From Acanthamoeba castellanii str. Neff (lineage: Eukaryota > Discosea > Longamoebia > Acanthamoebidae), in the NCBI RefSeq assembly GCF_000313135.1, contig NW_004457453.1, positions 145,680 to 209,679 of the forward strand: DNA of 64,000 bases, given 5' to 3'. Below the pieces are notes generated by a model. It ran no database searches. It saw nothing but the letters and a program-made list of their open reading frames with translations, and was not told where the DNA came from. Positions 53,454 to 64,000 of this stretch are shown here, piece after piece (positions within the stretch are counted from its first letter, which is position 1; each line of letters starts with the position of its first letter). Both the position numbers and the translations under genes were made by a program.

Positions 53454-54179
53454 CTCTGCAAAGGGGATGAAGGGAATGGAATGATGGAGGGAAAGTGTGA
53501 ATTGGAAGATGAAAAAAAAATAATGGACGTAAAAATGGAACGGTACTTGCAAAGGGACCAGCAGGCGAGATGTTGTTGAAGGAATCGAATCCACTCTGTT
53601 CGATTTCGTGACGCAGTGGAACACAAGCAACAAGGCCAGACTGTGGCAGTTGAGATTCACGTTCTTGTCATTTCCGTTTTGTGGCCTCGAAACTCCCGCG
53701 CAGCTCCGGCCGGAACACAAGCGAAGTCCCCCCACAATGTGTGGAATCTGATGAGATATTTTATTTCTTTGGGGGCAAAACATCCGCAGTGACCAGAAAG
53801 GTGTTGTGTTCACACCATAGTCATTTATTGACTTGCATGGAGATGGCTGGAGGTCAAATAAAATATCAGCCTTTGAGCTGTTTGAAAGTGGTATTAGTTG
53901 CTCCTGAAATGCAGTTAATCACTGGGTGCCAAAAACCTGACTTATGAACAGGTTATTGAGGTCTGGTGCAAGCAGCTTGCCCCAGAAGATAAGATATCTT
54001 TTTATCACATCATCCACAACAAACACAAGAAACATGTTGGTCTGTTTTCGCTCTTAGTGTCGACAAATAGATTAAGGCAAACGCTGCCCATTCTCAAACC
54101 AATTAAGTTTGGCCAATCGGATCGCTTATCCGCCATTGATCACCGAATAAAGAGCCGGCTTTGCCGCGAGAAGGAGAAG
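53454..54179. other. Divergent spacer with an AT-rich island containing a decayed open frame
   Basis: 726 bp between the lipase and glycosyltransferase starts. 53454-53700 looks like ordinary upstream DNA. From about 53750 the composition changes to AT-rich. One frame reads MEMAGGQIKYQPLSCLKVVL then VAPEMQLITG, and after a one-base shift near 53925 another reads GAKNLTYEQVIEVWCKQLAP, EDKISFYHIIHNKHKKHVGL, running without stops into the glycosyltransferase ATG region. I cannot name a family. Confidence 0.5.
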
Positions 54180-57100
54180 ATGATAACGAAACTCGCGCGA
54201 GCCCCTTCGGCGAGGCGAGCAAGCGGCCTGCTCGCCCAGCTGTGGCAGTGGCGCGCAGTGGCCCTCGTGCTCGGGCTGGTCGTGTGGAGCGGCCTCCTGC
54301 TTCAGCACCAACTTCGGTTCGCGGCCAACTACAATGTCGACCAAGCAGGGGCCGACCTGGGCTCGAGCCTTGCAGTCGACGACGACGGCTTCGGCTCGCC
54401 CCAGCCCCAACCCATCACCCCCGACAATGACGAGCGCAGCGCCAAGGCCGCTTCGACTTTGGCTCCGCCATTGTCCGGAGCTGTTGAGCGAGTTGATGAA
54501 GAGTCGGTAGAGGGGAAGGTGGTGCGGCTGGTGGAAGCGAAGGGGGTCTACAAGCCGTTCCGAACGGCGGTGGACCTGCTCGAAGAGGACCCCAACGACG
54601 TACCGCCCCTCGTGCGCGCCTGGCGCCGCGGCCTTTTGGATTTTCACGACATCAGGTACTCCCAACTAATACCTTCCATAATACTTCGTTGCAAAGGAGA
54701 ACAGGGAATATAAATATTAATTATAATAACAATAAAGAAGGAGAACGGAGACGAACGATTTATTATCGTTATTGCTGTTATTTTTGATATGGCTGACTAA
54801 AGACAAAGGCCACCTCCACCCAGCGTCACAGAGCGCTCGAAGAGCTCGGACATCCAGTACACCAAGCTGGACAAGCTGCTGCACCTGCACAACGGCAAGC
54901 AACAGTTTGGCCCGCTCTTCAACTACGAGTTCTGCAGGGTACGTCTCCCCCTTCACATTTCTCATCACTCGCTGGTCTTTCGTTCTTGTGCTTTCTTCGC
55001 TTTCGTTCTCTTTCTCTTTCTCTTCCGCTGGGCGCTCTCTGACTGGTGTGAACACACCACACACCACACACACCCCACACAACCCCACACACTCCACACC
55101 CCACACACACCACACACACCACACACACCACACACACCACACACACCACACACACCACACACCACACTCGCAGCACGTCGCAGACAAGTGCGTGCTGCAC
55201 GATGAAGCGCGATGCCGGGTTCGGTTGTCTTGCGCCTGGTGCCCCACCACATCGCTCTGCGTGCAAACAGGTACCGTGTGCACCCCATCCCCCTGCACAT
55301 GCACTTGGGTCGCTAACCAAACCACCCGCTTGGGGCGGCGGCGGGGCGTGCAGGGCTCAAGACGGCGTTGGGCGATGACTACTGCGACGGCAAGCTGGAG
55401 TCGAACACCCTGGAGGGCTACAACGCCGCCAACCCGCACAACCCGCTGCGAGTCGTGAGTCGCTACAGCGACGGACAGCTCCACGGTACTGCTGTCGACC
55501 ACCACTAGAGGACAAGACCCGATTGGTCAGTGGAACTCACGTAGCATGTTCGTCGTGGTCATCAGGTGTTGGGGAAGGTGGTGGCGAATCGGAACAGTGC
55601 GAGCACTACATCCACGGCATGCCTCATATGACCCACCCTGGTATGCGCGGCTGCGCCTCGTTTGTGTCATGCGTTGATTTTGATGATGTTGATGATGTTG
55701 ATGATGTTGATGCTGTTGGTGTTGATGTTTGATTATGTGTTGGTGATGGTGCGCCCGGGTGTGCGGCTGCAGCGGACAACTCAGTGGCCATGTACTTCCA
55801 CTGGTATGCGGACTATTTGCTCGGCTGGTGGGCTGACTTTGAGGGGCGGGAGCACGAGGACCACGTCGTCATTGTCGACCGCGATGCCATGACTACACGG
55901 TTCGCTCTTACCACCACCGCCGCCGCCACCAGTGTCGATCGAGCTCAACGTCGCTTTTTCTCTTCTCTCTTCTTCTCTCTTTTGGCTCGATCTGCCGCAG
56001 GAACGGTCTGTTCTCGCAGTACGGACTGTTCTCCCGCCACGAGTGCTATCGCTATCGCTCCGAGCTCAAGGAAAACACCTGTTTCACCATGGTCAAGCAG
56101 CCCGTGACCACTGGTACGCCCGGCCTTCTTCTTGTGGAATACAATCTTTATTATTATTTGTGCATTATTTCTTAATTCTTATCTTATTGTTGTTATGCCA
56201 TTATTTATTTCTTTATTTTGATTATCAAAGTACTATTAATGTGGTGGAACGGCAGCGCGGGACTGGACGGACTTTGCGAGCTGGGCGTTGCAGCGATTGG
56301 AGATCAAGGTCGAGCGACCCACCGAGTCGCACGTGGGCATCATCTCGCGCAGCTTCAAACGGTTCCTGCTCAACGAACAGGTTCGTTCTTCTTTCGTTCT
56401 GTTCTTCCTTCCTCGTCCACCAGTGCGCTCGCTCGTTTGCTGCTCGCACGCAGCTGACATGGTCATTTCATCGCTTTATTTTTTTCCATGACGGCCGCAG
56501 GAATTGTTGCATGCAACGCTTCAGCTGAACGTGTCGGCTGAGCTGCTTCTGTTTGACACGCTCCCGTTTTATCAGCAAGTCCAAGCCCTACGCCGGTACG
56601 ACACACGACACGACCAACGACACTGGGGTCGTGAAAACACTCAAACATTGTCATCGTCATCTTCTTCCACCGCCCAATCAGAACTACGGTGTTGGTCGGA
56701 ATGCACGGCTCGGGCTTGACGAACGCGCTGTATCTACAGCGTGGAGCCGTTTTGCTCCAGATCATGCCATTCAAGACAGGTCGCGTGTGGCGTGTCGTGC
56801 GCGTGTGTGTGCACCCGACTCGATTGGTGGATGGGGCCAGGCGTGTGTGTGTGTGTGTGTGTCCTTTGGTGTCTGATCGCCTGATCAACAGTCTTCCCTT
56901 CCCTTCCCCAATTGGCAATGTCGATCAATGTACCCTGCAGGTGGTGGAGCAGCGGCCTACCAGGGCTTCACGCACGGCGCGGGCGCTGTCTACAAGGTCG
57001 CCACCCCTCACTCCCACTTCCCCCCCCCAACACCCAACACCCAACACCCAACACCCAACACCCAACACCCAACACCCAACACCCAACATTCCATTCCATT

Positions 57101-57532
57101 CCCTCTCTCACTCTCTCTCGCACTCTCTTGTGTTCTCCTTCGCACTTTGTTCGCCCCCAAAAAACGGCACACAGGAATGGACCAATCCGTGTCAGGAATG
57201 CACGGTGATGCACTGGGACATTCTCAATGAGCAAGAAAAGGCCGACAAGGCGGGGATCCTAGGTACAACGTCAACCGCCTCCCCTCCCCACTGTTCTTCA
57301 TTCTTGCTCTTCACATCGTTCTCGCTAATCCGGGTGGTCTCTGTGGTGTGTGTCATGTGGGACCGGCGTGTCATGTGATGCAGAGCGAGGAGGATGGAGT
57401 GCCAGCGGTAGCCTCTACTTCTGGTTTTGGGTCAACCAGGAGACCTACGTGGACCCCAAGCAGTTCCAGGCGCTGATCCGCGATGCCTTGAGCGCTGACT
57501 ACCTCCACGCTCCCCAGGAGGGCGGTGACTAA
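54180..57532 (+). CDS. GT61-family glycosyltransferase (EOGT/POMGNT2-like, DUF563)
   Basis: Thirteen exons (54180-54655, 54824-54938, 55174-55270, 55354-55485, 55566-55640, 55773-55899, 56001-56113, 56256-56380, 56501-56595, 56682-56779, 56941-56996, 57175-57262, 57384-57532) give 581 residues in frame. A type II signal anchor (WRAVALVLGLVVWSGLLL) follows a basic cytosolic N-terminus, as for Golgi/ER glycosyltransferases. The catalytic domain holds YFHWYADYLLGWW (conserved His), VGIISRSFKRFLLN, and VLVGMHGSGLTNALYLQRGA followed by VLLQIMPF, the DUF563/GT61 signature. A Cys-rich luminal segment (CVLHDEARCRVRLSCAWCPT) resembles a PSI-like module. The acceptor is unknown; O-GlcNAc or xylose transfer is only an inference. 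In-frame Met at 54057 would extend it into the AT-rich island and is not chosen. Confidence 0.88.
55063..55166. repeat. CACACACCA-type minisatellite in a glycosyltransferase intron
   Basis: About ten CACACACCA-like units between exons 54824-54938 and 55174-55270, running up to the acceptor. Confidence 0.9.
57029..57084. repeat. AACACCC heptamer array, 8 perfect copies (GGGTGTT on the minus strand)
   Basis: Eight exact AACACCC units (56 bp) preceded by a C9 run, in the intron between exons 56941-56996 and 57175-57262. The minus strand reads (GGGTGTT)8. Confidence 0.97.
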
Positions 57533-58486
57533 GTGCCAAAGGCTTACATTTCTGTGGGCACAAACCAAATGACAACCACAACCAGGAAGGCGGTGGGAGG
57601 GCAGACAAAAAGGTGGATGTTGAAATAGGTCACCTTGTTCCCACATACAAAATCTTTGCACTACCACCACATCCTCAACAGCCATCCAACCCACTGGCAG
57701 TGCAAAAGCAATATCTCTGCTGAATGCCTGTGGCAAAACAAAAGATAAGAAGATTGGGGCACACAAGTTAAACACCCTCAAACACACTGACAAACAACCA
57801 AGAACTTGCACTCATTTGAAATGAGAGGTCAAAAAATGAGTGTGGCATTTTTGTTGTGCTAAAACTGTGTCAGATTTGGATCTGAATGTGTGATATTGAC
57901 ATGCTAGACCACTGCTGATAAGTGATATTGAGGGACTTGAGGTGAAAAAGATTTCATAAAAACTTGGAATGTGTGGAGTTAAAAGTGATTTTATCAGTGT
58001 GATGGAATTTTATTCCAGCACAGTTACTTTTACAGTTTTTGTTGTCATGTACACAAAGGTGCAAGTCACCCTGTTATCAGCCATGGCCAACCACAAGGAA
58101 CTGTTTCCATGTTTCTGCCTGAAAGAGGTAACTACCCCATACATTCATGCTATTTTCAAAGCCCATCATTCTATGAAACTGAACTACATTCTATTGTGTA
58201 CATGCACACAAATCTTTGCTCCTTTATCTCCTCCTGGTAAGATATTTTTGGTTGTCACATACATGTACATGATAGAAAGTGGTCATTCCAGACCTAACCT
58301 CACCCAAAGAAGTGGACAGATGGAATGTTAACCAGCTCTGGAAGCACAAAAAGGCTTGGTATTTTCTGTGGATTGCCTCACAGTTTCGCCCCAGGTTTCC
58401 CGTTTTTGCGGACCTTCGTTCTTTTTCTTTCTCCCTTTGTGCTCGGCTTTCTTTTCCTCTTATCCCTTCATACACGACACATCCTC
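57533..58486. other. 954-bp AT-rich island between glycosyltransferase and propeller genes
   Basis: Composition and word use differ from the rest of the window: TG/CA/AT-rich, few CGs. Many stops lie in every frame, with short coding-like stretches such as LSAMANHKELFPCFCLKEV near 58080 and VIPDLTSPKEVDRWNVNQLW followed by KHKKAWYFLWIASQ at 58282-58386, the latter open for at least 36 codons. The sequence returns to the local style at about 58390. No family recognised; perhaps a decayed insertion. Confidence 0.5.
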
Positions 58487-61400
58487 ATGTTAACTGATAC
58501 CAACCACACCATCAACCCTCCAACATCAACTTTCACTTCTCGACCGTCTGGTGGTGGTCCCGATTCCCCGCTGCCCTCCTCTCCCAACCACGACCACAAC
58601 AAGAAGGGTGGCGGCCACAAGAAGCCGCCCTACCTCGTCCAGACCCGCGTGCTCGGCGGCCGTCAGCAGAACTATGCCTTCGCCTCAAGTGTTGACCCCA
58701 AGCTGGTCAAATTCAACCGCACGCGCGAGGTGATCGCCGTGGCCAGCGGGCACTGCCACCTCTGGTTCCAGTACGCCCCGCCGTGCAACGTGCGCCTGGC
58801 CATCTACGACGCCGCCACTCTCCGCCCGCTCCGGCTGTTCGACCTCCTGGCCGGCCCGCTGGTCGAGCACCTGGCCTGGCACCCGACAAAGCCCATCGTC
58901 GCCCTCGCCACCTCCATGGTAACGCTCCACCACCTTCTTTTTCTCCTCCTTGCTAGCGCCCCTTGGTGATGAGCTTTAGTATCTCGACCGCCGAGGCCGA
59001 GTGCCCTCCCGAGAAATTGAGCGTAAGGGGCGTGCATTTGGCCGAAAGTGCACCCTCGGTTAAAAAACGATTTGCGTCGACAAACACCAAAAGCTGCGCT
59101 CTTTTGGTTTTGTTTCGCTTTTGTTTATTGTTTTTTTCAAATTGCAAATGAAACACAAGCTCTGTACTTCATTTGTCTCACTATTATTGTACTACTTTCA
59201 TAGGTTTTTATTACATTTTTTTAATAACAATTGTTGTCATAATGTTCGTATGTGTGGCAGCTGGACTACTTTGGACAGCAGTACATGGGCGGCCAGCTGT
59301 TTCTGCTCAATTGGAAGACGGGCCAGCGCGCCGCTCTGCTGAAGGAGGGCAGGCCCGTGACCTACTGCCACTTCACGGACGACGGCCGCCTCGTGTTCCG
59401 GGTCGCCGGGCGCGGTGACCTCGGCGAGCAGGACGCCTGCTACGTCGTCGGCAAGGACGTCTACGGCACGTGGCGCAACGGCTGCGTGCGATTGGACCGC
59501 CTGCGCGCCGTGGACGAGCTTGAGGGTCGGCACAAGACTGGCAACCACAACCACAACCACCACAGCCACGCCGACGGCGACGATGGTGACCACCCGACGT
59601 TTAGCCGGAAGCGGGCCAAGGAGGAGAGCGACGAGATGATGGTCACCTACTGCTTCGTCGAGGAAGACATCGTGGCCAGCCCCGCACCGCCGCCCGCGGC
59701 CCGTCGTAGTAGTAGTGGCAGCAGTAGCGACCAGGCGGCCGGGGCTGCACCAACGAATAAGCCGGCGTGCAAGCCGACCCTGTTCCAGGGCGAGGTCGCG
59801 AAGGAGACCAAGTGGGAGCGCAAGCTGCGGCGGATCGCCGAAGCTCAGGGCAAGCACTACGAGACCAGCAAGACAGTGTGGGGTGTCGACTTCCACGACG
59901 ACGACACCCTGGCCGTCACCAAGGTACCCTGGCGCCCCAACCATATATTTATATAAAGGAATGTAACATTGCTCTCTATTGCTGACATGTGGTTGTTAAT
60001 TGATTGATGGGGGTTGTAGTGGGACAAGTCGCTGGAGGTGTGGTCGCGACGGCCGGAGAAGAACAAGGACTGGAGCAAGAAGATGAACATCTACAGCCAC
60101 TACGACAGCGGGCTCCAGATCCAGTCACTCAAGGACACCACCGGCGAGGACGCAGTGATCGTCACCGAGGGCCTTGACCACACCCGCTGGCGCATCGTCA
60201 AGATTTGTACTCCACCCCACTCCTCACACCGACTGGATAGTCGTGGTTAAGGTGTCGGCTGACGTGTGTCTCGTCGCGGTGCAGTGATTCCGAGCGGCCG
60301 AACGGCGTGGGCGCGACACTTTGACTTGGGCGTGAACTACACCGCGCGGATGAATCGCACCGGGCACACGCTGGTCGAATGCAGCGAGCTTCCTCCGGAG
60401 AACGCCCGACTCATCGCCCCCGACGGCAAGATGACCGTACGCTTTGTTCCTTACACGTCATCACCGAATCTTCATCATTGCTCACATTCTTCTTCCTTCT
60501 TTCGATATTCCTCTCATCTAGACCACCTCGATCATGAGTCCGCTGTTGCACGGCGTGACCCTCTACAATTTCTGCCAGAAGCAAACTGACGAATGTACAT
60601 CCCCAATTCTCGTGTGTTCCTTTGTTATTTGTTTTTATTTTTATTCACGATTAATAAAGAACTAAATAACTAAATAACTAAATAACTAACTAACCTTGTT
60701 GGTTCAGTCTTTTACTGTTCCAAGGAAGAGGGCCAGCCCATCATGCTGTGCCAGTTCAACCCCGTCAAGAACACCTACACCAAGCTGTTCCCGCTCTCGG
60801 CGTTCGGTCCCAACGTGGAGCGACTGCGCAACGGCGTCTACGTGCGAGGTACGCCGGGCGCCTCATCTCTCTCCTCCGGGCGATCGATGCGCTTACCGGT
60901 AAGCTGTTGTGGTGTTGTACCGTGTGTGTGTCGTGCCGTGCAGATGCTCTGGGAGAGGGGCTGATCGTGGACGTTACGACACGATTCAAGACTATCAACA
61001 TTGTGCGAATTGATCTCAACACGCACAAGAAGGTTCAGCCCTTCGCTCATCGTTTGCCACACCAACCAACTCGTTCTGAAAGGCGCAACACGACACGACA
61101 CACGACACGCGCTACAGGTCTGGGAAGTCCCGGTGAAGTACGACGTGTGCGAGATAGCGCTGTTGGAGGAGGCCGGCGCGGTGGCCTTCGCCCAGCCGGA
61201 GGGCTACCTGGGCCTCCTCTCGTGCGCCGACGGGAAGAAGCTCCACTGGGAGCAGGTCCGGGTCAGTGACGTCGTCACGCCCATCACGAGCCTCTCCGCC
61301 AAGGGCGCCCAGATCGCGCTGGGCACCACCGACGGCCGAGTCGTCCTGTACCAAGTACGTTGCCCATTGTATTAGTTATTTGTTGTTGAATTCATTTGTG

Positions 61401-61753
61401 TGTGAGTGTGTGGGTGGGTGGGTGTGTGGGTGTGTGTGGGTGTGTGTGGGTGTGTGTGTCGTCACTCACCTATTTTCCATTTACTCTTTTCGTTCACTTC
61501 TCTCTTCCTCCTTCATCCCGTCAAGGTACCTTCACCACCATCATCGTTGTCCTCTCTCTTCTGCTTCTCTTCCTCCTCTATCTTCTGTTGGTTGCGACCA
61601 TCAGTCGTTCAACTTCTCGACCCCTCTCGAAAGGTGGAAGTGTCGCTGATGCTGGTCTTCTTCTCCCTCCTCTTCCTCTTCTTCCTCCTCATGTTCTTCA
61701 TTGTCCTGGCGGCGGTGGCCCCACTCTCGCTCGGCTCGATGACGATCTACTAG
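58487..61753 (+). CDS. Tail-anchored beta-propeller-like protein of unknown function
   Basis: Nine exons (58487-58918, 59261-59923, 60020-60206, 60285-60436, 60522-60594, 60708-60848, 60944-61032, 61118-61354, 61634-61753) give 697 residues in frame. There is no signal peptide; the N-terminus is Pro/Ser/His/Lys-rich. The body has propeller-like blades (VEHLAWHPTKPIVALATSM, TVWGVDFHDDDTLAVTKWDK, LEVWSRRPEKN, ITSLSAKGAQIALGTTDGRV). A charged His/Asp/Glu-rich insert lies at about residues 240-280. The last exon encodes one long hydrophobic segment (VEVSLMLVFFSLLFLFFLLM...) ending GSMTIY. This fits a tail-anchored protein with a cytosolic propeller. A WD40/NHL assignment is by pattern only. Confidence 0.78.
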
Positions 61754-62123
61754 ATCCCCACGCTGCTGCCTCTCTCCTCGCAAACCACTCCCATCACCGA
61801 CTACTGAACCAGGCTGTAAATACTCAACATTCTTCACCACAAAAAACGTTTTAAATAAAAATAAATTAACAAATGCAATAAAAATAAATGAACAAAAGCT
61901 TTTCTTAATGTTGTAGAGAGCTGTAACAGCTCAACTTTTTACAGCCTGGCGTGAGTTGTCGTGCACATAGCCTTTGGTTGTGGTCCACCGGCCCGCTGCA
62001 GCCAGGCCAAGGCTGCACAGAGACAGCTACGGGCTGTATGTAACCGCCTATTTAAATTCAGGTGCTCGGTGAGCCCCAGAGAGCACACTCACTCCCAACC
62101 GAGCAAGCCATCGACAACACACC
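61754..62123. promoter_or_regulatory. Spacer with 3' end of the propeller gene and promoter of the TIGR03118 gene
   Basis: 370 bp. AAATAAAAATAAATTAAC at 61854-61871 and AATAAAAATAAATG at 61877-61890 are good polyadenylation-signal candidates for the upstream gene. A near-perfect palindrome GAGCTGTAACAGCTC lies at 61918-61932. Confidence 0.5.
62049..62056 (+). promoter_or_regulatory. TATA-like box of the TIGR03118-family gene
   Basis: TATTTAAA in otherwise GC-rich DNA, 68-75 bp upstream of the ATG at 62124. This leaves room for a transcription start about 30 bp downstream and a short leader. Assignment is by position and sequence only. Confidence 0.45.
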
Positions 62124-63322
62124 ATGATCAAGCCGGCACTCACTCTACTTCTACTGGTACTGACGGTCCACCTAGCGGCATCGGCCTACGTGCGCAGCGA
62201 CATCGTGGGCAATCGCCCGGGCCTGCCGCAGCAGAACTCGTCCCTGATCCAGGCCAGCACGTTCGACGCCACCCTGGTCAACCCGTGGGGCCTGGCCTTC
62301 GGCCCGACCACCCCGGCCTGGATCGCCGCCAACGGCGCAAGCACCCTGGCCCTCATCTCGGGCAGCGGCTCGGTCTCGTCGCTTAAGGTCGCTGTCGGCA
62401 CGGACACGCCCACTGGCCTGGTCTTCAACCCATATGCCACGGACTTCACCATCCCATCGGCCTCATCCACGTCGACGTCGGGGTCGTCGATGATGAACCT
62501 GACCGGGGGCACACCGTCGCTCTTCATCACGGCGACGGAGCAGGGCAACATTTGGGCGTGGGGCGCCACCCTGAGCAGCCTCACCTCGGCCGTGCGTGTG
62601 GCCAGCAGCCCCTCGAGCGTGTTCAAGGGCCTCGCCATCGCCGCCAACGGCACCGCGCGCTTCCTCTACGCCGCCGACTTTGCCAACAGTGCGTGACTTT
62701 TTCCATTTTAAACTACAATTCTATTGGATTAACCATGTTGCATGGCAACTATGTCGCTGTTGTAGGGGAGGTGGTGGTGTTCGATAGCGCGTTCCGGCGT
62801 ATCAACATGACCGGCCGCTTCGTGGACCCCGACATCCCCTCCGACTTCTCGCCCTTCAACGTGGCCAACATTCTGGGCGACATCTTCGTAGCCTACGCTC
62901 AGCAGAACGCCTCCACGCCCGGCGAGGAGCAAACCGGGACTAGTCTGGGCTTCATCTCCGTGTTTGACCCGAGCGGCCGACTGGTCCGTCGCTTCGCCTC
63001 GCGCGACGTGCTCGACGCGCCGTGGGGAATGGTGCTGGCCCCGCTCAGCTTCGGCGAGTTCGGCGGCAGCCTGCTGGTGGGCAACTTCGGCGACGGCCGC
63101 ATGTGGGCATTCGACTTGGCCACAGGGCAGCGCCGCGGGCAGCTGCGGACGACCGACAACCGCGAGATCGTGGCGGAGGGCCTGTGGGGCATGGCGTTCG
63201 GCAACGGCGCAATGAACCAACCGACCAACACCCTCTTCTTCAACGCCGGCATCAACGACGAGGCGGACGGCCTCTTTGGCCGCATCGAGCCTGCTCCCTC
63301 CAACGCCACCAGATCAGCCTAG
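62124..63322 (+). CDS. Secreted TIGR03118-family beta-propeller-like protein
   Basis: Two exons (62124-62688, 62766-63322) give 373 residues in frame. A signal peptide (MIKPALTLLLLVLTVHLAAS) precedes a repeated-blade body. Family-type segments are FDATLVNPWGLAFGPTTPAW, IAANGASTLALISG, PTGLVFNPYATDFTI, PSLFITATEQGNIWAWG, FKGLAIAANG and LDAPWGMVLAPLSFGEFGGS followed by LLVGNFGDGRMWAFDLATG. This is the TIGR03118 family, known mainly from soil bacteria. No membrane anchor is seen after the signal peptide, so it is probably secreted or vacuolar. Function is unknown even in bacteria. Confidence 0.88.
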
Positions 63323-63435
63323 ACATTGGCCAGCGCCAACCCACCGGTTTATTTTTGTTTCCGAAACAAAAAAGTTGAACAGAGCCAAAGAAAAGACGAA
63401 GATCTGAAACGTAGCGCATTAGTTTGTAGTGAGAG

Positions 63436-64000
63436 ATGGAAGGAGACGACAGAACGCTAGAGGAGAACAAGGAGCATAGCCCTGGTGGGGAGGTGCTGCA
63501 GTCGGGTCACGTTGAGACAAAATCGGTAGATCTGGCTTCGCCTGCAGATGCGGCGGGAGAGGCTGAGATCCCTGAAAGCAAGAAGGAGAAGAAGAAAAAC
63601 AAGAAGAAGGCGAAGAAGAAGAAATCGGCGAGTGGCTCGAAGAGTAGTTCTGCCGCATCAACGCCGCGATCGGCCGAGGACAAGGACGAAAAAGCCAAGG
63701 AGAAGATTGAAGATGAAGATGAAGCTCTCGCAGAAGACGAAGACGAGGACGAAGATGACTTTGTGGTAGTCCTCTCCCTCAAATCAATCATTATTTGTTT
63801 TCATTCTTCTTTAAATACTTATTTGTTGTGAACGTTGGCCAGGACGAGGAGTTCCCAGACATCAGCCGCGTTGTTGGCGCGCTCAGGCGCACCTTCAACA
63901 AGGGCAAGACCCAATCCCTCGACTGGCGCAAAGGTACAACTGTTACAGTTGCTGTCCTCCCTTGTGTTCACAAAGCTGACCACGACGCACACGCACACGC
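63436..64000 (+). CDS. Aldehyde dehydrogenase (class 3-like), N-terminal part, cut by the right edge
   Basis: Exon 1 (63436-63765) encodes a charged, low-complexity leader: Lys-rich (SKKEKKKNKKKAKKKKSA) then Asp/Glu-rich (EDEDEALAEDEDEDED). Exon 2 (63843-63933) continues in frame with DEEFPDISRVVGALRRTFNK followed by GKTQSLDWRK, the first helix of ALDH3-type enzymes that begins the catalytic domain. The catalytic Cys and Glu lie beyond the edge. The leader of about 115 residues is unusual for ALDH; it may be a nuclear/nucleolar-type or disordered extension. The ALDH call rests on about 30 residues only. Confidence 0.62.

Noticed and set aside
54057..54179. Upstream Met at 54057 as the glycosyltransferase start
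   Set aside because: It lies in the AT-rich island with different codon use; the Met at 54180 begins directly with the basic and hydrophobic signal-anchor layout.
58963..59060. TGATGA-containing segment in a propeller-gene intron as a C/D snoRNA
   Set aside because: A C-box-like TGATGA is present but I found no CTGA D box at suitable distance and no terminal stem.

Overview
The window is nuclear DNA of a protist and closely resembles a free-living amoeba such as Acanthamoeba. Exons are GC-rich, introns are short (about 60-350 bp) and very numerous, and 5' splice sites are mostly GTAC(G/C) rather than GTAAGT. Introns and spacers are full of CA/TG, ACACGC and GTGTGTC simple repeats. I rebuilt genes by joining open frames across GT...AG junctions whose phase agrees. 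For most multi-exon genes the summed exon length is an exact multiple of three, an internal check on the model. Family names rest on motifs I can read, not on database searches.

Layout. 1-3610 (-): peroxisomal acyl-CoA oxidase, last exon off the left edge. 4113-4785 (-): complex I subunit NDUFB7. 4908-6072 (+): METTL21-like methyltransferase. 6156-23226 (all -): PP2C phosphatase, CNNM-type DUF21/CBS transporter, BPI/LBP-family secreted protein, ADP-ribosylglycohydrolase, actin-related protein 5 (INO80), a small membrane protein, and the splicing factor PRP6. 23565-25461 (+): a decayed surface-protein gene. 25699-28345 (+): LIMK/TESK-like kinase. 28453-28859 (+): gene relic. 28950-30566 (+): ceramide synthase. 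About 30850-31205 (-): MFS transporter relic. 31346-32345 (+): myristoylated EF-hand protein. 32543-37353 (+): MCM2 with 18 introns. 37651-40984 (-): secreted or anchored PQQ-like propeller. 41464-43907 (-): F-box protein, divergent from a coiled-coil protein (44090-46604, +). 46790-48638 (-): syntaxin 5. 49160-50549 (-): NAD-dependent epimerase-like protein. 51308-53453 (-): acid-lipase-family hydrolase. 54180-57532 (+): GT61/EOGT-like glycosyltransferase. 58487-61753 (+): tail-anchored propeller-like protein. 62124-63322 (+): TIGR03118-type secreted propeller. 63436-edge (+): aldehyde dehydrogenase N-terminus.

The genes do not form one pathway. They are housekeeping functions (replication, splicing, chromatin, respiration, lipid metabolism, secretory traffic) mixed with surface or secreted proteins typical of a phagotrophic amoeba. 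No tRNA, rRNA, CRISPR or intact transposon was recognised. The most unusual material is decayed sequence: a surface-protein pseudogene with three lesions, two gene relics beside the ceramide synthase gene, and two AT-rich islands around the glycosyltransferase gene. Also notable are an intronless PRP6 gene with a one-base frame break, a probable GC-AG intron, and two propeller proteins of unknown function with membrane tethers.
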